Source: Chthonomonas calidirosea T49 | GTDB taxonomy: Bacteria > Armatimonadota > Chthonomonadetes > Chthonomonadales > Chthonomonadaceae | NCBI RefSeq assembly: GCF_000427095.1 | Contig: NC_021487.1 | Location: 806,001-870,000, forward strand | DNA: 64,000 nt | Reading direction: 5' to 3' | Shown here: positions 1-9,205 of the stretch, in pieces | How positions within the stretch are numbered: the stretch's first letter is position 1 | How the letters are laid out: every line of letters begins with the position of its first letter | Position numbers and translations under genes: made by a program | Notes under the pieces: generated by a model | Seen by the model: the letters and a program-made list of their open reading frames with translations, nothing else | What the model was told of the DNA's origin: nothing | Databases searched by the model: none

Positions 1-747
1 CACATCCTGCTGCGAGGCGTATGCTCGCCCGAAGAAATAGCTGTTTACGGTCCTATCATCCGTGAGGCAGCTTATCGCTACAACACCCAAAATCTGCCGA
101 TCGAACAACGTGACACCTATGGCAAAGCGTTCCTTCAAATTATGAATCTCTGGGTTCGAGACGAGCGGGTTCGTAAATATGTTCTCGCCCGTCGTTTTGC
201 GCGTATCGCCGCGGAGCTGATGGGCGTTGAGGGCGTGCGCCTCTATCACGATCAAGCCCTCTTTAAAGAGGCAGGTGGCGGCCCAACTCCATGGCATCAG
301 GATTTCTACTACTGGCCTCTCGATACCGAGAAAACGATTACGATGTGGATGCCACTTGTAGATGCCGACGAGACCATGGGCACCATGACCTTTGCTTCCG
401 GCTCTCACACCCAAGGTTTTCTCGGGCACTTCGAGATTAGCGATACCTCCGAGGAGTACTTTCGAAACTTCGTAGCCGAACATGGCTTTCCGCTTACCTC
501 GGCAGGCGCCATGAAAGCAGGCGATGCCACATTCCATGCCGGTGCTACTCTCCATTCCGCTCCTGGCAACAAAAGCGATCGCGTTCGAGAAGTCATGACG
601 ATCATCTACTTCGCCGACGGCGTTCGTGTGATGGAGAAGCCCGACAATAAAAATCGTTGGCTTGATCTTGAAACCTGGCTCCCCGGCGTGAAACCCGGAG
701 AGTTAGCTGTAAGCGAACTGAATCCCTTAGTCTATCGAAAGGAGTAA
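1..747 (+). CDS. Phytanoyl-CoA dioxygenase (PhyH) family protein, 5' end missing
   Basis: Open in frame from base 1, so the N-terminus lies outside the window; the first internal ATG at 142 is not the real start. The visible 248 codons match the Fe(II)/2-oxoglutarate dioxygenase fold of the PhyH family. WHQD at 292-303 supplies the His and Asp of the iron facial triad. The histidine in HAGATLHS, about 80 residues later, is a good candidate for the distal ligand, and the arginine a few residues on (NKSDRVRE) fits 2-oxoglutarate binding. Family members hydroxylate varied small molecules, so the substrate cannot be named. The downstream DUF1080 gene starts 28 bases after the stop, so the two are probably cotranscribed. 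PhyH and DUF1080 genes often occur together in Planctomycetes and Armatimonadota. Confidence 0.85.
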   Translation, partial: HILLRGVCSPEEIAVYGPIIREAAYRYNTQNLPIEQRDTYGKAFLQIMNLWVRDERVRKYVLARRFARIAAELMGVEGVRLYHDQALFKEAGGGPTPWHQDFYYWPLDTEKTITMWMPLVDADETMGTMTFASGSHTQGFLGHFEISDTSEEYFRNFVAEHGFPLTSAGAMKAGDATFHAGATLHSAPGNKSDRVREVMTIIYFADGVRVMEKPDNKNRWLDLETWLPGVKPGELAVSELNPLVYRKE

Positions 748-775
748 CAAACCTATTTCGGGAGTGAGTCTTTTT

Positions 776-1558
776 ATGAACAAAACACAGCTTGTACACG
801 TGGGATTACGACTTTTAGGTCCAGCTCTCCTATGTGGCCTGTTTTTGGCGACAATGCACGCCCATTCTCTACCGAAACAAGCCCCAGAGACGGCCCCCAA
901 ACCGGTAGAGAGTCCCCCAGTACCACCTCCACCAGGTGCAAAAAATGTGGTCTATCTCTTTACCGGCAAGCCTAACGAGATCGCTGAGAACTGGGTCTAC
1001 CGTGGTAGTCACCAACCCGCACAGTGGATCTTCGACCATGGCACCATGAGGCCTCGTGGTGGAGATATCATCTCGAAACAGACCTTTACCGACTTCCATC
1101 TCCACGTCGAGTTTTGGGAACCGTACATGCCCAATGCCCATGGACAGGAGAGAGGGAATAGCGGCGTTGCACCCTATGGCCTCTACGAAATTCAGGTGCT
1201 CGACTCCTATGGTATCCCCGACCCTGGTACCGGAGACTGCGGTGCTGTCTATGGTCAAACAGCCCCGCTACTGAACGCCTGCAAGCCTCCACTGCAATGG
1301 CAAACCTACGATATTATCTTTCGCGCGCCACGATGGGATACCAATGGGAAAAAGATCGAAGATGCCCGCGTTACCGTGCTGCAAAATGGGATTGTGGTAC
1401 AAAATAACACAATCATTCCAGAACCGACAGGCATTGCCTACGGGCGCAAGGAGCACCCCGGCCCAGGGCCCATTTTACTTCAAGACCATGGTTCACCAGT
1501 GCGTTTTCGCAACGTCTGGGTCATTCCTCTCCCGGAGCATGGAGCAACCCACTATTAA
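776..1558 (+). CDS. Secreted DUF1080 (3-keto-disaccharide hydrolase-like) protein
   Basis: The frame is open from a GTG at 764, but the ATG at 776 has a GGAGTGAG ribosome site about 8 bases upstream, and that GTG lies inside the site; I prefer 776. The N-terminus (MNKTQLVHVG, then a hydrophobic run ending THAHS-like) is a signal peptide, followed by a Pro-rich linker. The remaining 200 residues look like the DUF1080 jelly-roll fold: FTDFHLHVEFW, GNSGV, YEIQVLDSYG and the closing PVRFRNVWV strand are typical. Characterised family members cleave 3-keto-glycosides; most are described only as concanavalin-like extracellular proteins. It ends at a strong terminator shared with the converging histidine kinase gene. 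Confidence 0.85.
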   Translation: MNKTQLVHVGLRLLGPALLCGLFLATMHAHSLPKQAPETAPKPVESPPVPPPPGAKNVVYLFTGKPNEIAENWVYRGSHQPAQWIFDHGTMRPRGGDIISKQTFTDFHLHVEFWEPYMPNAHGQERGNSGVAPYGLYEIQVLDSYGIPDPGTGDCGAVYGQTAPLLNACKPPLQWQTYDIIFRAPRWDTNGKKIEDARVTVLQNGIVVQNNTIIPEPTGIAYGRKEHPGPGPILLQDHGSPVRFRNVWVIPLPEHGATHY

Positions 1559-1578
1559 TCAGGACCATCAAAACGTCT

Positions 1579-1614
1579 AAACCCCCTCCCTTATCGGTGC
1601 AAGGGAGGGGGTTT
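1579..1614. terminator. Bidirectional intrinsic terminator
   Basis: A 14-bp perfect stem (arms 1579-1592 and 1601-1614, CCCCCTCCC / GGGAGGGGG core) with an 8-base loop. It carries T-rich flanks on both strands and lies between the convergent DUF1080 (+) and histidine kinase (-) genes. Confidence 0.85.
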
Positions 1615-1653
1615 CTCTTGTCTCCCCATGCCTTCGTTGAAATGGAAGAGAGT

Positions 1654-3003
1654 CTAAGAAACCTGTTGGGCTTGTATAGGTAGACGTACAGTGAAGGTAC
1701 TTCCTTGCCCAGGTGCGCTCTCCACCGAGATCGTACCCTTGTGCAGGTCTACGAGGTGCTTTACCAAGTAAAGCCCTAAACCGGTTCCCTGAATGTTGCG
1801 AATCTCCTCTCGCTCAAGGCGCTCGTAGGGACGGAAGAGTCGAGCGCACTCTTCTCGCGTCATGCCGACCCCCTGATCGCTCACCCGCACTACGAGCATA
1901 TCCCCTTCTCTTCTCCCCGCAACACGCACCTCACCACCGTTGGGAGAGTATTTGAGGGCGTTACTGATGAGATTCGAAAAGATCATGGTGAGTTTGTCTT
2001 CGTCTGCCTCAATGGTACGAGGCACATCCTCAGCAACATCGAGAACAAGCTGATGACGATCGGTATAGAACTTATAATAGCGATAACGGTTCACCAATCG
2101 CTCTAGAATGGCGCGAATATCTACCTCGCGAATCGCTAGGGTCAGCGGTCGGCCTGCTTCAAGACGAGATACGTCGAGCAGCTCATTGATCATATCTAAC
2201 AAACGATCGGCATCTGCCTCAATAGCTCGATAAAACTCCTGTTTGGTCTCCTCATCCAGCGAGTGATCGGTGTCTGCCAAAATGGTCTGGATGTAGCCAC
2301 GAATAGTGGTCAGAGGGTTACGAAGCTCATGCGCCACGAAGCCGATGAAATCCGATTTCAGCCGATTGGCCTCTTCCATCGCCAAACGTCGAGTCTCTTG
2401 TTTATGGAGCTCGTCCTGCAAGCGCAAGCGCTCTTCTAAGGAACGGCGCAGATTTTCGTACAGGCGAGCATTTTCTAGAGCAGTGGCCGCTTGGTTGGAA
2501 AAAGCCTGCAACATATGAAGATGTTCTTCGGAAAATACCCCCGTTTTCAAACGATTGTCTAGATAAATAACACCGAGCAGCTTGTCACGTACCAGCAGAG
2601 GCACGCAAAGCACAGAGCGCAAGTTGTGAAACTGTACGCTTTGACGAGATGCAAAGCGCGGATCCTCCATCGCGTTGTAAGAGATCACCGGCTGTCGTGT
2701 CGTTAGAACGCTTTCGACGATGGTTTTGCTGATCTCCGCCTGGTCGCCTCCTTCTCTCCCAGAAAAAGCAGCCTCAAGCGCCGACCGATCAATCTGGTGC
2801 ATGGCCTCTCCCCACACCCTTCCGGTGGCCACATCTACCAAAAGAATAAACCCTCTTTCTGCCCCGACAAACTTGATCACCTGTTCCATCGCTATATCGA
2901 GAACCTGCTTGAGCTCGAGAGTTGAGTTCATGAGTTGACCAAGCTCAAGTAGCTTCTCTAAATAGCCCTCCTGTGAAGGCGATTTCGCTGTTGTCTCCGC
3001 CAT
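1654..3003 (-). CDS. Soluble GAF-domain sensor histidine kinase
   Basis: The frame extends to a GTG at 3012, but AAGGAG sits 8 bases before the ATG at 3003 and overlaps that GTG, so 3003 is the likelier start. Numbered from the GTG: a GAF domain at about 25-185, a short coiled coil at 185-220, HisKA with the phospho-accepting His228 (AHELRNP), then a HATPase with N box (NLISNALKYSPNGGE, about 347-361), G1 (DQGVGM, 379-384) and G2 (GTGLGLYLV, 409-417). No transmembrane segment is visible, so it is a cytosolic kinase sensing through GAF, perhaps a small ligand or redox state. No response regulator lies beside it, which makes it an orphan here. The C-terminus abuts a terminator. Confidence 0.9.
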   Translation of the reverse strand: MAETTAKSPSQEGYLEKLLELGQLMNSTLELKQVLDIAMEQVIKFVGAERGFILLVDVATGRVWGEAMHQIDRSALEAAFSGREGGDQAEISKTIVESVLTTRQPVISYNAMEDPRFASRQSVQFHNLRSVLCVPLLVRDKLLGVIYLDNRLKTGVFSEEHLHMLQAFSNQAATALENARLYENLRRSLEERLRLQDELHKQETRRLAMEEANRLKSDFIGFVAHELRNPLTTIRGYIQTILADTDHSLDEETKQEFYRAIEADADRLLDMINELLDVSRLEAGRPLTLAIREVDIRAILERLVNRYRYYKFYTDRHQLVLDVAEDVPRTIEADEDKLTMIFSNLISNALKYSPNGGEVRVAGRREGDMLVVRVSDQGVGMTREECARLFRPYERLEREEIRNIQGTGLGLYLVKHLVDLHKGTISVESAPGQGSTFTVRLPIQAQQVS

Positions 3004-3141
3004 TTCACTCACTCCTTATTTTGCCTGTCCCCAACGAATAAGACTACTAAGTTAAGAAACCGTATTCGTCCCCAGAAACGTTCCATCTCTTTGTGAACGC
3101 CGTAAGAGAAAAAGATCGCTCTAGCTTACTACGGAACCTAC

Positions 3142-4137
3142 CTACAACTTGGTTTCACCATGTATTTTGTGCCAGCGTCGGGCATAATCCAGCGCATGAT
3201 AGGTCAAGATGATGTCGGCCCCGGCGCGTTTGAAAGCCGTTAGAATCTCCTCTACAATGCGCTCCTCCTCTATCCAACCGTTCATCGCCGCCGCTTTCAC
3301 AAGGCTATACTCTCCTGAAACATTGTAGACGGCCAGAGGCACATCGAAACGCTCGCGTGCGACATGCAGCACATCAAGATAGGCCAGCCCAGGCTTCACC
3401 ATCACGATATCGGCGCCTTCTCGAATATCCAGCGCTATCTCCCGCATTGCCTCGCGAAGGTTGGGTGGGTCCATCTGATAGCTGCGTCGATCTCCAAACT
3501 GTGGAGCGCTTCCTGCAGCCTCACGAAAGGGACCATAGAATCCACTTGCATACTTCGCGCTATAGGCCATGATCCCTACCTGCGTAAAACCGTTCGCATC
3601 AAGCGCCTCACGAATCGCAGCCACACGACCATCCATCATATCTGAGGGGGCAACGATATCCGCACCGGCTTCCGCATAGCATACGGCTGCACGCGCTAAC
3701 AACTCCAGTGTGGCGTCGTTTTGCACTTCACCCTCTTTAACCACCCCACAATGTCCATGCGACGTATACTCACAAAGGCATACGTCGGGCACAATAAGAA
3801 GAGAATCGCCAAAATTTTTGCGCAAAGCACCAATGGCACGCGGTACAACACCTGTCGGCTGATAAGCTTGGCTTCCTACCTCATCCTTCTGCAAAGGAAT
3901 GCCAAATAGCATCACAGCTTTAAGACCTACACGAACTACTTCTTCGACTTTTCGACAAACGTCGTCTACGGTGTACCGCCAAATGCCAGGCATCGAAGGT
4001 ATTTCTCGGCTCTCCGACTCCTCTGTAACAAACATCGGGAAGAGAAGGTCGCTTGGCTGTACCCACGTTTCCCGCACAAGCTGTCGCAAGGCCTCCGTGC
4101 GTCGTAGCCGACGTGGACGCTCGATCAGTCTATCCAT
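3142..4137 (-). CDS. hemB: Delta-aminolevulinic acid dehydratase (porphobilinogen synthase)
   Basis: 331 residues, the normal family length. It condenses two 5-aminolevulinate molecules to porphobilinogen in haem, sirohaem and cobalamin synthesis. The two Schiff-base lysines are visible: Lys195 in YSAKYASGFYGP and Lys248 in VMVKPG. Cys120, Cys122 and Cys130 (VCLCEYTSHGHC) form the catalytic zinc site, so this is a zinc-type rather than purely Mg-dependent enzyme. The ATG lies 3 bases after the stop of the cobA-hemD fusion, so the two genes are almost certainly one transcript. The other early haem genes (hemA, hemL, hemC) are not in the window. Confidence 0.97.
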   Translation of the reverse strand: MDRLIERPRRLRRTEALRQLVRETWVQPSDLLFPMFVTEESESREIPSMPGIWRYTVDDVCRKVEEVVRVGLKAVMLFGIPLQKDEVGSQAYQPTGVVPRAIGALRKNFGDSLLIVPDVCLCEYTSHGHCGVVKEGEVQNDATLELLARAAVCYAEAGADIVAPSDMMDGRVAAIREALDANGFTQVGIMAYSAKYASGFYGPFREAAGSAPQFGDRRSYQMDPPNLREAMREIALDIREGADIVMVKPGLAYLDVLHVARERFDVPLAVYNVSGEYSLVKAAAMNGWIEEERIVEEILTAFKRAGADIILTYHALDYARRWHKIHGETKL

Positions 4138-4140
4138 CTT

Positions 4141-5733
4141 CTAGTCCCTCTGTGCAAAGTAGCTCTCTAAAGCTTTCACAAGCCCTGCTATTGTGTGCTC
4201 TTCAGCTACTATTGTCGGTTCAAAGCCATACTCTTTCAACGTCTGTCCGGTCACTGGGCCGATCGCTGCCAGGCATACCGAACGTAAACGCGCTCTGACT
4301 TCGAGGTCATCCGCCCCTCTAGAGAGGGCCTGCATGAGATTCTTTACGGTTGAAGAGGCGGTGAAGGTTATAGCGTCTATACTCCCCGTCATTAAATTCT
4401 CCACAACAGCCTCAGCTAGCTTCACAGCTACCGTCTCATAGACGGGAATAACATCCACAATAGCTCCCATGGCACGCAGCCGCTCTGGCAGTACCTCTCG
4501 CGCCTCTCGTGCCCGTGGCAACAACACTCTCTTGCCTCTCATCTCCGAATCGGGCCACTGGTCTATCAGCGCCTCAGCCACCGCTTCCGTGGGCACGAAA
4601 TCGGCACGTATTCCCAACTTCTCACGTAAAGCGTTCGCCGTCGCCGGCCCGATCGCAGCGACTTTAGTCATCGAGAAAGCACGTGCATCTAGCTGCAACG
4701 CCTCAAGGCGCTCGGCGATCACCGGAACCGTGTTCACGCTGGTGATAACTATCCAGGCATAGCCGTTTAAGCTCTGCAGGGCCTTATCCAGTTCGTTCGT
4801 ATCCTTTAATCTTTCGATACGAATAGTAGGATATTCCAACACCTCGGCGCCGCGTATCCTCAACAGCTCCACAAGGCTACTTGCCTGTTCCCGTGCTCTG
4901 GTAACCAAGATCCGCTTACCGAAAAGAGGTTGTCGCTGCGGATCGTCAAACCACCGCAGTCGCTCGCGTAGACGCACCACCTCACCCACCACACAAACGG
5001 CCGGAGGTCCTAAGCCCGCTTCACGGATGCGATCCACAATGTCTGCTAGCGTTCCGCTCACTACTCTTTGCTGGGGCCAAGTTCCCCATTGTACCAGCGC
5101 AACAGGAGTCTGTGGGTCTCGTCCATGCTCCTGCAAGCGCGCCACGATCTCGGGTAGCGCCTCGACCCCCATTAAAAAAATAAGAGTGTCCGCGGCATGC
5201 GCCAGACGCGCCCAGTCCCTACGTCCTTCAGCAGAACCTGTCGTGCGTCGGCCTGATTCCTTACCGTCATCCCTTTCATGGCCAGTGATCACACAGAAAG
5301 AGGAGGCAGCATCCCGATGCGTTACAGGAATTCCGGCATAGGCAGGCGCCGCAATGGCCGAAGTGATTCCAGGTACCACAATATACGGAACTCCTGCCGC
5401 TCGACAAGCCTCCGCCTCCTCTCCACCGCGCCCAAAGACAAAAGGATCGCCCCCCTTCAAACGAGCCACTCGCTTGCCTTCCTGGGCATGACGAATCAGC
5501 AACGCGTTAATCTCTTCCTGAGTTAGGGTATGCCTTGCACTGGCCTTCCCCACATAGATTCGCAACGCTTCCGGCCGCGCATAATCCAACACAGCCGGAT
5601 GTACTAATCTGTCGTAAACTACTATATCCGCCTGCATCAATAGCTCTCGTCCGCGCAGCGTCAATAAACCAGGGTCTCCAGGCCCTGCCCCAATCAGATA
5701 AACAACTCCTTGGTTCTCTTCTGCCTCTAACAC
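4141..5733 (-). CDS. cobA-hemD: Fused uroporphyrinogen-III C-methyltransferase / uroporphyrinogen-III synthase
   Basis: A 530-residue bifunctional protein. Residues about 8-260 are a SAM uroporphyrinogen methyltransferase ([14 protein letters not shown] near the start, then [12 protein letters not shown] and the VPGITSA motif), which makes precorrin-2 for sirohaem and B12. Residues about 270-525 are uroporphyrinogen-III synthase ([11 protein letters not shown] at the start, ITSVNTV and [10 protein letters not shown] loops). The fusion is known from Gram-positive and other bacteria. The start is a GTG with AAAGGA 9 bases upstream. The region around residues 150-170, between the VITGHE and LIFLMGV motifs, is longer and more hydrophilic than I would expect. 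It is followed at 3 bases by hemB, which feeds the same pathway. Confidence 0.95.
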   Translation of the reverse strand: MLEAEENQGVVYLIGAGPGDPGLLTLRGRELLMQADIVVYDRLVHPAVLDYARPEALRIYVGKASARHTLTQEEINALLIRHAQEGKRVARLKGGDPFVFGRGGEEAEACRAAGVPYIVVPGITSAIAAPAYAGIPVTHRDAASSFCVITGHERDDGKESGRRTTGSAEGRRDWARLAHAADTLIFLMGVEALPEIVARLQEHGRDPQTPVALVQWGTWPQQRVVSGTLADIVDRIREAGLGPPAVCVVGEVVRLRERLRWFDDPQRQPLFGKRILVTRAREQASSLVELLRIRGAEVLEYPTIRIERLKDTNELDKALQSLNGYAWIVITSVNTVPVIAERLEALQLDARAFSMTKVAAIGPATANALREKLGIRADFVPTEAVAEALIDQWPDSEMRGKRVLLPRAREAREVLPERLRAMGAIVDVIPVYETVAVKLAEAVVENLMTGSIDAITFTASSTVKNLMQALSRGADDLEVRARLRSVCLAAIGPVTGQTLKEYGFEPTIVAEEHTIAGLVKALESYFAQRD

Positions 5734-5837
5734 CCCTCAATTCCTTTGTAGGACTATAAGCAGTATACCTCTCTCGCTCGAAGGAAGGTGGCCTCATCGA
5801 AGTGGAGCATTCCCCTCTCTCTGATGGAAGCAGGTAG

Positions 5838-5843
5838 TATAAT
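5838..5843 (+). promoter_or_regulatory. Likely -10 element of the HD-domain gene
   Basis: A perfect TATAAT 43 bases before the ATG at 5887. No good -35 hexamer is visible at 16-18 bases upstream. It sits between the divergent cobA-hemD and HD genes. Confidence 0.45.
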
Positions 5844-5886
5844 CATCTGAACAAACCACCATTCGCAGAGGGAGGAATCACTTTTT

Positions 5887-6441
5887 ATGCATGACCGACA
5901 GGCCGCTTGGCAACTTGTGACGGAATGGACGCAGAGCGAAAGCCTTCGCAAACATATGCTTGCTGTAGAAGCCGCCATGCGCTTTTATGCACGCAAATTC
6001 GGCGAGGATGAGGAACTTTGGGGCAATACCGGACTTCTGCACGATTTCGACTATGAAAAAAACCCTGATCCGCCCGATCATCCCACCGTCGGCATGAAAG
6101 TGCTTGCCGAACAGGGTTGGCCGCCGGAGATGATCGAGGCAATCGGGGGCCATGCGGAGTATCTGAACATTCCTCGTAACACCCTCCTAGCTAAAACGCT
6201 CTACGCCGTAGATGAGCTTTGCGGCTTCATTCTAGCCGTAGCCTACACTCGTCCCTCCCGCACTCTGGCCGAAGTCGAAGTGAGCTCCGTGCTCAAAAAG
6301 ATGCGCCAGAGCGGCTTTGCCCGAAACGTCAGCCGAGAAGATATCGTGCGGGGAGCAGACGAACTTGGCATTCCCCTTGAGGAGCATATCGCCAACTGCA
6401 TTGAGGCTCTTCAAGCTATCGCTCCCACCTTGGGACTGTGA
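5887..6441 (+). CDS. HD-domain metal-dependent phosphohydrolase-like protein
   Basis: 184 residues with a GGAGGAAT ribosome site. Candidate metal ligands follow the HD order: His23, His52-Asp53 (LLHDFDYE), His65, His89 (GGHAEY) and Asp109 (YAVDELCG). This pattern matches short stand-alone HD hydrolases of the type often annotated as HDIG or phosphohydrolase. The substrate is unknown; related proteins act on nucleotides. Nothing in the neighbourhood ties it to a pathway. It converges on the glycosidase gene with only two bases between stops, and no terminator is visible there. Confidence 0.8.
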   Translation: MHDRQAAWQLVTEWTQSESLRKHMLAVEAAMRFYARKFGEDEELWGNTGLLHDFDYEKNPDPPDHPTVGMKVLAEQGWPPEMIEAIGGHAEYLNIPRNTLLAKTLYAVDELCGFILAVAYTRPSRTLAEVEVSSVLKKMRQSGFARNVSREDIVRGADELGIPLEEHIANCIEALQAIAPTLGL

Positions 6442-6443
6442 GA

Positions 6444-9104
6444 CTAAGGAGGTGATAACAGCTTGTGCCGCTGCATGTCGTAAAGACAATGCACCGGCTG
6501 GGCCGTATGCAGTATCTGCTTGCCGTCTAAATAGACGGCAAACCCACGAAAGTCTCTTGCAATATGGCCCCCCTCCGCATCGTAGGCGATGGTAACATCG
6601 TGCCCTTTATAGGCCTGTCCATCTAATACCCACCAACTCCACGCTCCCTGCGGCAATAGAGGGTCAATTTCAAGAACCTCATCCGCACGCGGAACAAGCC
6701 CAATAAGGTCGCTAATCAACGGATCAAGCCAAGTGGAATGGAAGTAATCCCGCTGATCGGTCTTCCATTGCCCCGTCTCCCCATTGTAGAACTCGCCCGT
6801 CCATGGGTAGAGAGGGTTCTGGTTTTTATACTGCGCCCTTGTAAACGAGTAGAAAAGCTCGTAAAGCTTCTGGCGTGTAAGTGCACAAGGGGCATAGTGG
6901 CGCAAAGTATTGGCCATAGCCCGCATCACTAGACTATTGGCGTGAGGCCATGTTGGCCCGTTCCACATGCACCCACTTCCTCCAGGCCCAACCGGCCAGC
7001 CATCTTGAGAGTAGGCCGGACAACTCTTTGCCGTAGAGGCGATCGGCCATGGCGTCCAAAAGAGATTGGGGTTCAACGCCGTTTCCCAAACCGATTCATA
7101 GCCTTTACCCGCTGGAGGAAGATCAAATGCAAACGGATACAGCCCGATCACTTCCAAAGCCGACGAAGGCGCATCATCTGAGGCCCGTAGGTCTACAAAC
7201 CAATGGTCTTTCGAATCCCACATCTTTTCGATGACAGCCTTACGAATGGAATCCGCCAACTGCTCCATCCTCTCTGCCTGCGCATTACGCCCCAACAATC
7301 GGTCAATCTTGGCTACCGCTACTGCGTTCCCGTAGTTGTAAGCCGTAAGGTCTACCCGACGCAGCGGAGTCATGTATTTAGGGTCGGTGCCCGCTCCGCC
7401 CCCAGTCTCATAGTGGGCAAACGAAAAGAAGGCTGGCTGCCACTCCATTCCCGTCCACCAATGACTATCCACCACTAAGAGCGGACTGCCGCCCCAACCG
7501 TAAACCTTTTGCCATCCCTCTACATTGCGCTCTAGCATGGGGGCGATCCGCTCCAGAAGCGCCTTATTCGGATGCACCTTATTCAGTCCCCAAGCACAAG
7601 AGGTGATCCAGTCGGTGTATTGCCCTCCCTGCTGCCCTTGTAAGGTTACATGGCTTGGGTAGATGCCATCTGGCCGTGGATTGCTTACAAAGGTCAACAG
7701 ATGTCCCCAACAGTAGGAGGGGTCACGCAACCAGCGCGCCTCATACATCTGGTGCCCAGCTCCGTAAGAGATCACATTGGCGTACCAATCGGAAGTCCAA
7801 CGTCCTTCCGAGAAGGCACGATACATCAGGTGTCCCATGCGCGGGTTCATGCTGTTCTTCTTCAGCAAGTACCAACGATGGTAATACATTTTTGTTATGA
7901 GTGGGTCGCTACAAGCAAAGTAGGCGATATTGTTGTCAAACCATCCCTGATACGCTGCCACTTGCTGTGCTAAAGGATGAAGGGCGTGTAATTCAGCCTC
8001 TAGCTTCTCATGCGCACCAGCGGGCGAAGTTGCAAGCGCACAGACAAAAAGAAAACGTTGAGTTTTTTTAGCGGGGATTTTCTCCGCAAAACGAATCCCC
8101 TCTCGCCTTCCATCGAACCCAACGGCCTCCAACCATACCGGATAGCCATCTATTTTTCGCTCCTCTTGGAAGCGATCTGGGCCCGATTTTAAGCCGGATG
8201 ACATCACGATGGATACAGAATGCGCTGCTGCTGAAGGGTTTGTCACCCGAATTTCGGCAACGAGCAGATCGTTCTGAGTGATCCACTTATCCCCCTCGAT
8301 ATGCAATACAGGGCGAGACGCCTGTCGCTTCGTGTCTGGTGCATAGTGTGGATCAAAACCATATAGTCCCGTGTACCAGTTCGTTCCCCGATGATGAAAC
8401 ACCAGTTCCACCCTTTCAGCAAGCTGGGGTGGGTCGAAATGCAGGGTGTTTTTATCCGGCTTCAGATCGGTCAGCAGGTGCCCCCATGGAATCCATTGCC
8501 CATGCCGATAGAATAAGACCTCCATCTGTGCGGGCGGCGCACACCCGCCACCTTGCGGGACGTCGTTGTAAAAGTAGAGGTCTAAGCTTGTAAGCTTTCG
8601 TAAGCCTCCTAGATCTACCGTATAGGTGTCTACCCGGTGCCCACTCGACCAGCAAGTCCATCGCTTTTCCGGCACGAAGGGCGGGGTTAACGGATTCTGC
8701 GCATTGTCAATAATATAAGTGAACGAGGCCTTTGCTTTCAGCAACTGCCCAACGGCTCCCACCATATGCACATGGCTCGGAGCGTAAGCCGCCTTTTGTA
8801 CGATGTACGATTGACCGTCGGCGGCTATATCGAGGTCAAAAGCGTCTAAGTTGGTGATGTAGAGAAGATGAACCCCATCACGAAACGCCCATCCTTGCGG
8901 GCTTGTAGCCCAAACACGATCCCCAGAGGCTCCGAAGGGAACCGTGCTATCGTAAGGCCGCGCTAAAATCTTATCGATCGAAAAACGGCTGGTAGGAAAT
9001 ACGCGGTGAGCTAAAGGCTTTGACGGAACGCTGGCTTCTGCTTCCCACCCAAAACCGCCAATCAGAAGCAGTACAATAAAGCAAACAACCCCATATCGTT
9101 TCAA
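6444..9104 (-). CDS. Secreted glycoside hydrolase with MGH1/GH63-like (alpha/alpha)6 barrel
   Basis: 886 residues. The start is a TTG with TAGGAG 8 bases upstream, and it opens directly onto a signal peptide (MKRYGVVCF, then a hydrophobic run to GWEAEA). Residues about 135-260 resemble a discoidin/F5-8 type C carbohydrate-binding fold (WSSGHRVDTYTVDLG, LTSLDLYFYND). The C-terminal 500 residues carry helix-repeat glycosidase features: WTSDWYANVISYGAG, DWITSCAWGLNKV, MWNGPTWPHANSLVMRA and WPHAN-type loops, resembling the GH63, GH37 and mannosylglycerate hydrolase group. It probably acts outside the cytoplasm on an oligosaccharide. The substrate cannot be read from sequence. It lies 101 bases downstream of the M61 peptidase gene on the same strand and may be an operon tail. 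Confidence 0.75.
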   Translation of the reverse strand: MKRYGVVCFIVLLLIGGFGWEAEASVPSKPLAHRVFPTSRFSIDKILARPYDSTVPFGASGDRVWATSPQGWAFRDGVHLLYITNLDAFDLDIAADGQSYIVQKAAYAPSHVHMVGAVGQLLKAKASFTYIIDNAQNPLTPPFVPEKRWTCWSSGHRVDTYTVDLGGLRKLTSLDLYFYNDVPQGGGCAPPAQMEVLFYRHGQWIPWGHLLTDLKPDKNTLHFDPPQLAERVELVFHHRGTNWYTGLYGFDPHYAPDTKRQASRPVLHIEGDKWITQNDLLVAEIRVTNPSAAAHSVSIVMSSGLKSGPDRFQEERKIDGYPVWLEAVGFDGRREGIRFAEKIPAKKTQRFLFVCALATSPAGAHEKLEAELHALHPLAQQVAAYQGWFDNNIAYFACSDPLITKMYYHRWYLLKKNSMNPRMGHLMYRAFSEGRWTSDWYANVISYGAGHQMYEARWLRDPSYCWGHLLTFVSNPRPDGIYPSHVTLQGQQGGQYTDWITSCAWGLNKVHPNKALLERIAPMLERNVEGWQKVYGWGGSPLLVVDSHWWTGMEWQPAFFSFAHYETGGGAGTDPKYMTPLRRVDLTAYNYGNAVAVAKIDRLLGRNAQAERMEQLADSIRKAVIEKMWDSKDHWFVDLRASDDAPSSALEVIGLYPFAFDLPPAGKGYESVWETALNPNLFWTPWPIASTAKSCPAYSQDGWPVGPGGSGCMWNGPTWPHANSLVMRAMANTLRHYAPCALTRQKLYELFYSFTRAQYKNQNPLYPWTGEFYNGETGQWKTDQRDYFHSTWLDPLISDLIGLVPRADEVLEIDPLLPQGAWSWWVLDGQAYKGHDVTIAYDAEGGHIARDFRGFAVYLDGKQILHTAQPVHCLYDMQRHKLLSPP

Positions 9105-9205
9105 ACTTCTGAACTCCTAATACGCTTTTTAATTCTTCTGGGATGTTTCGTCAAACCGTTCCCTATTTCCTACCGATGCCGACAGCGATCGGCCGTAATA
9201 AATCT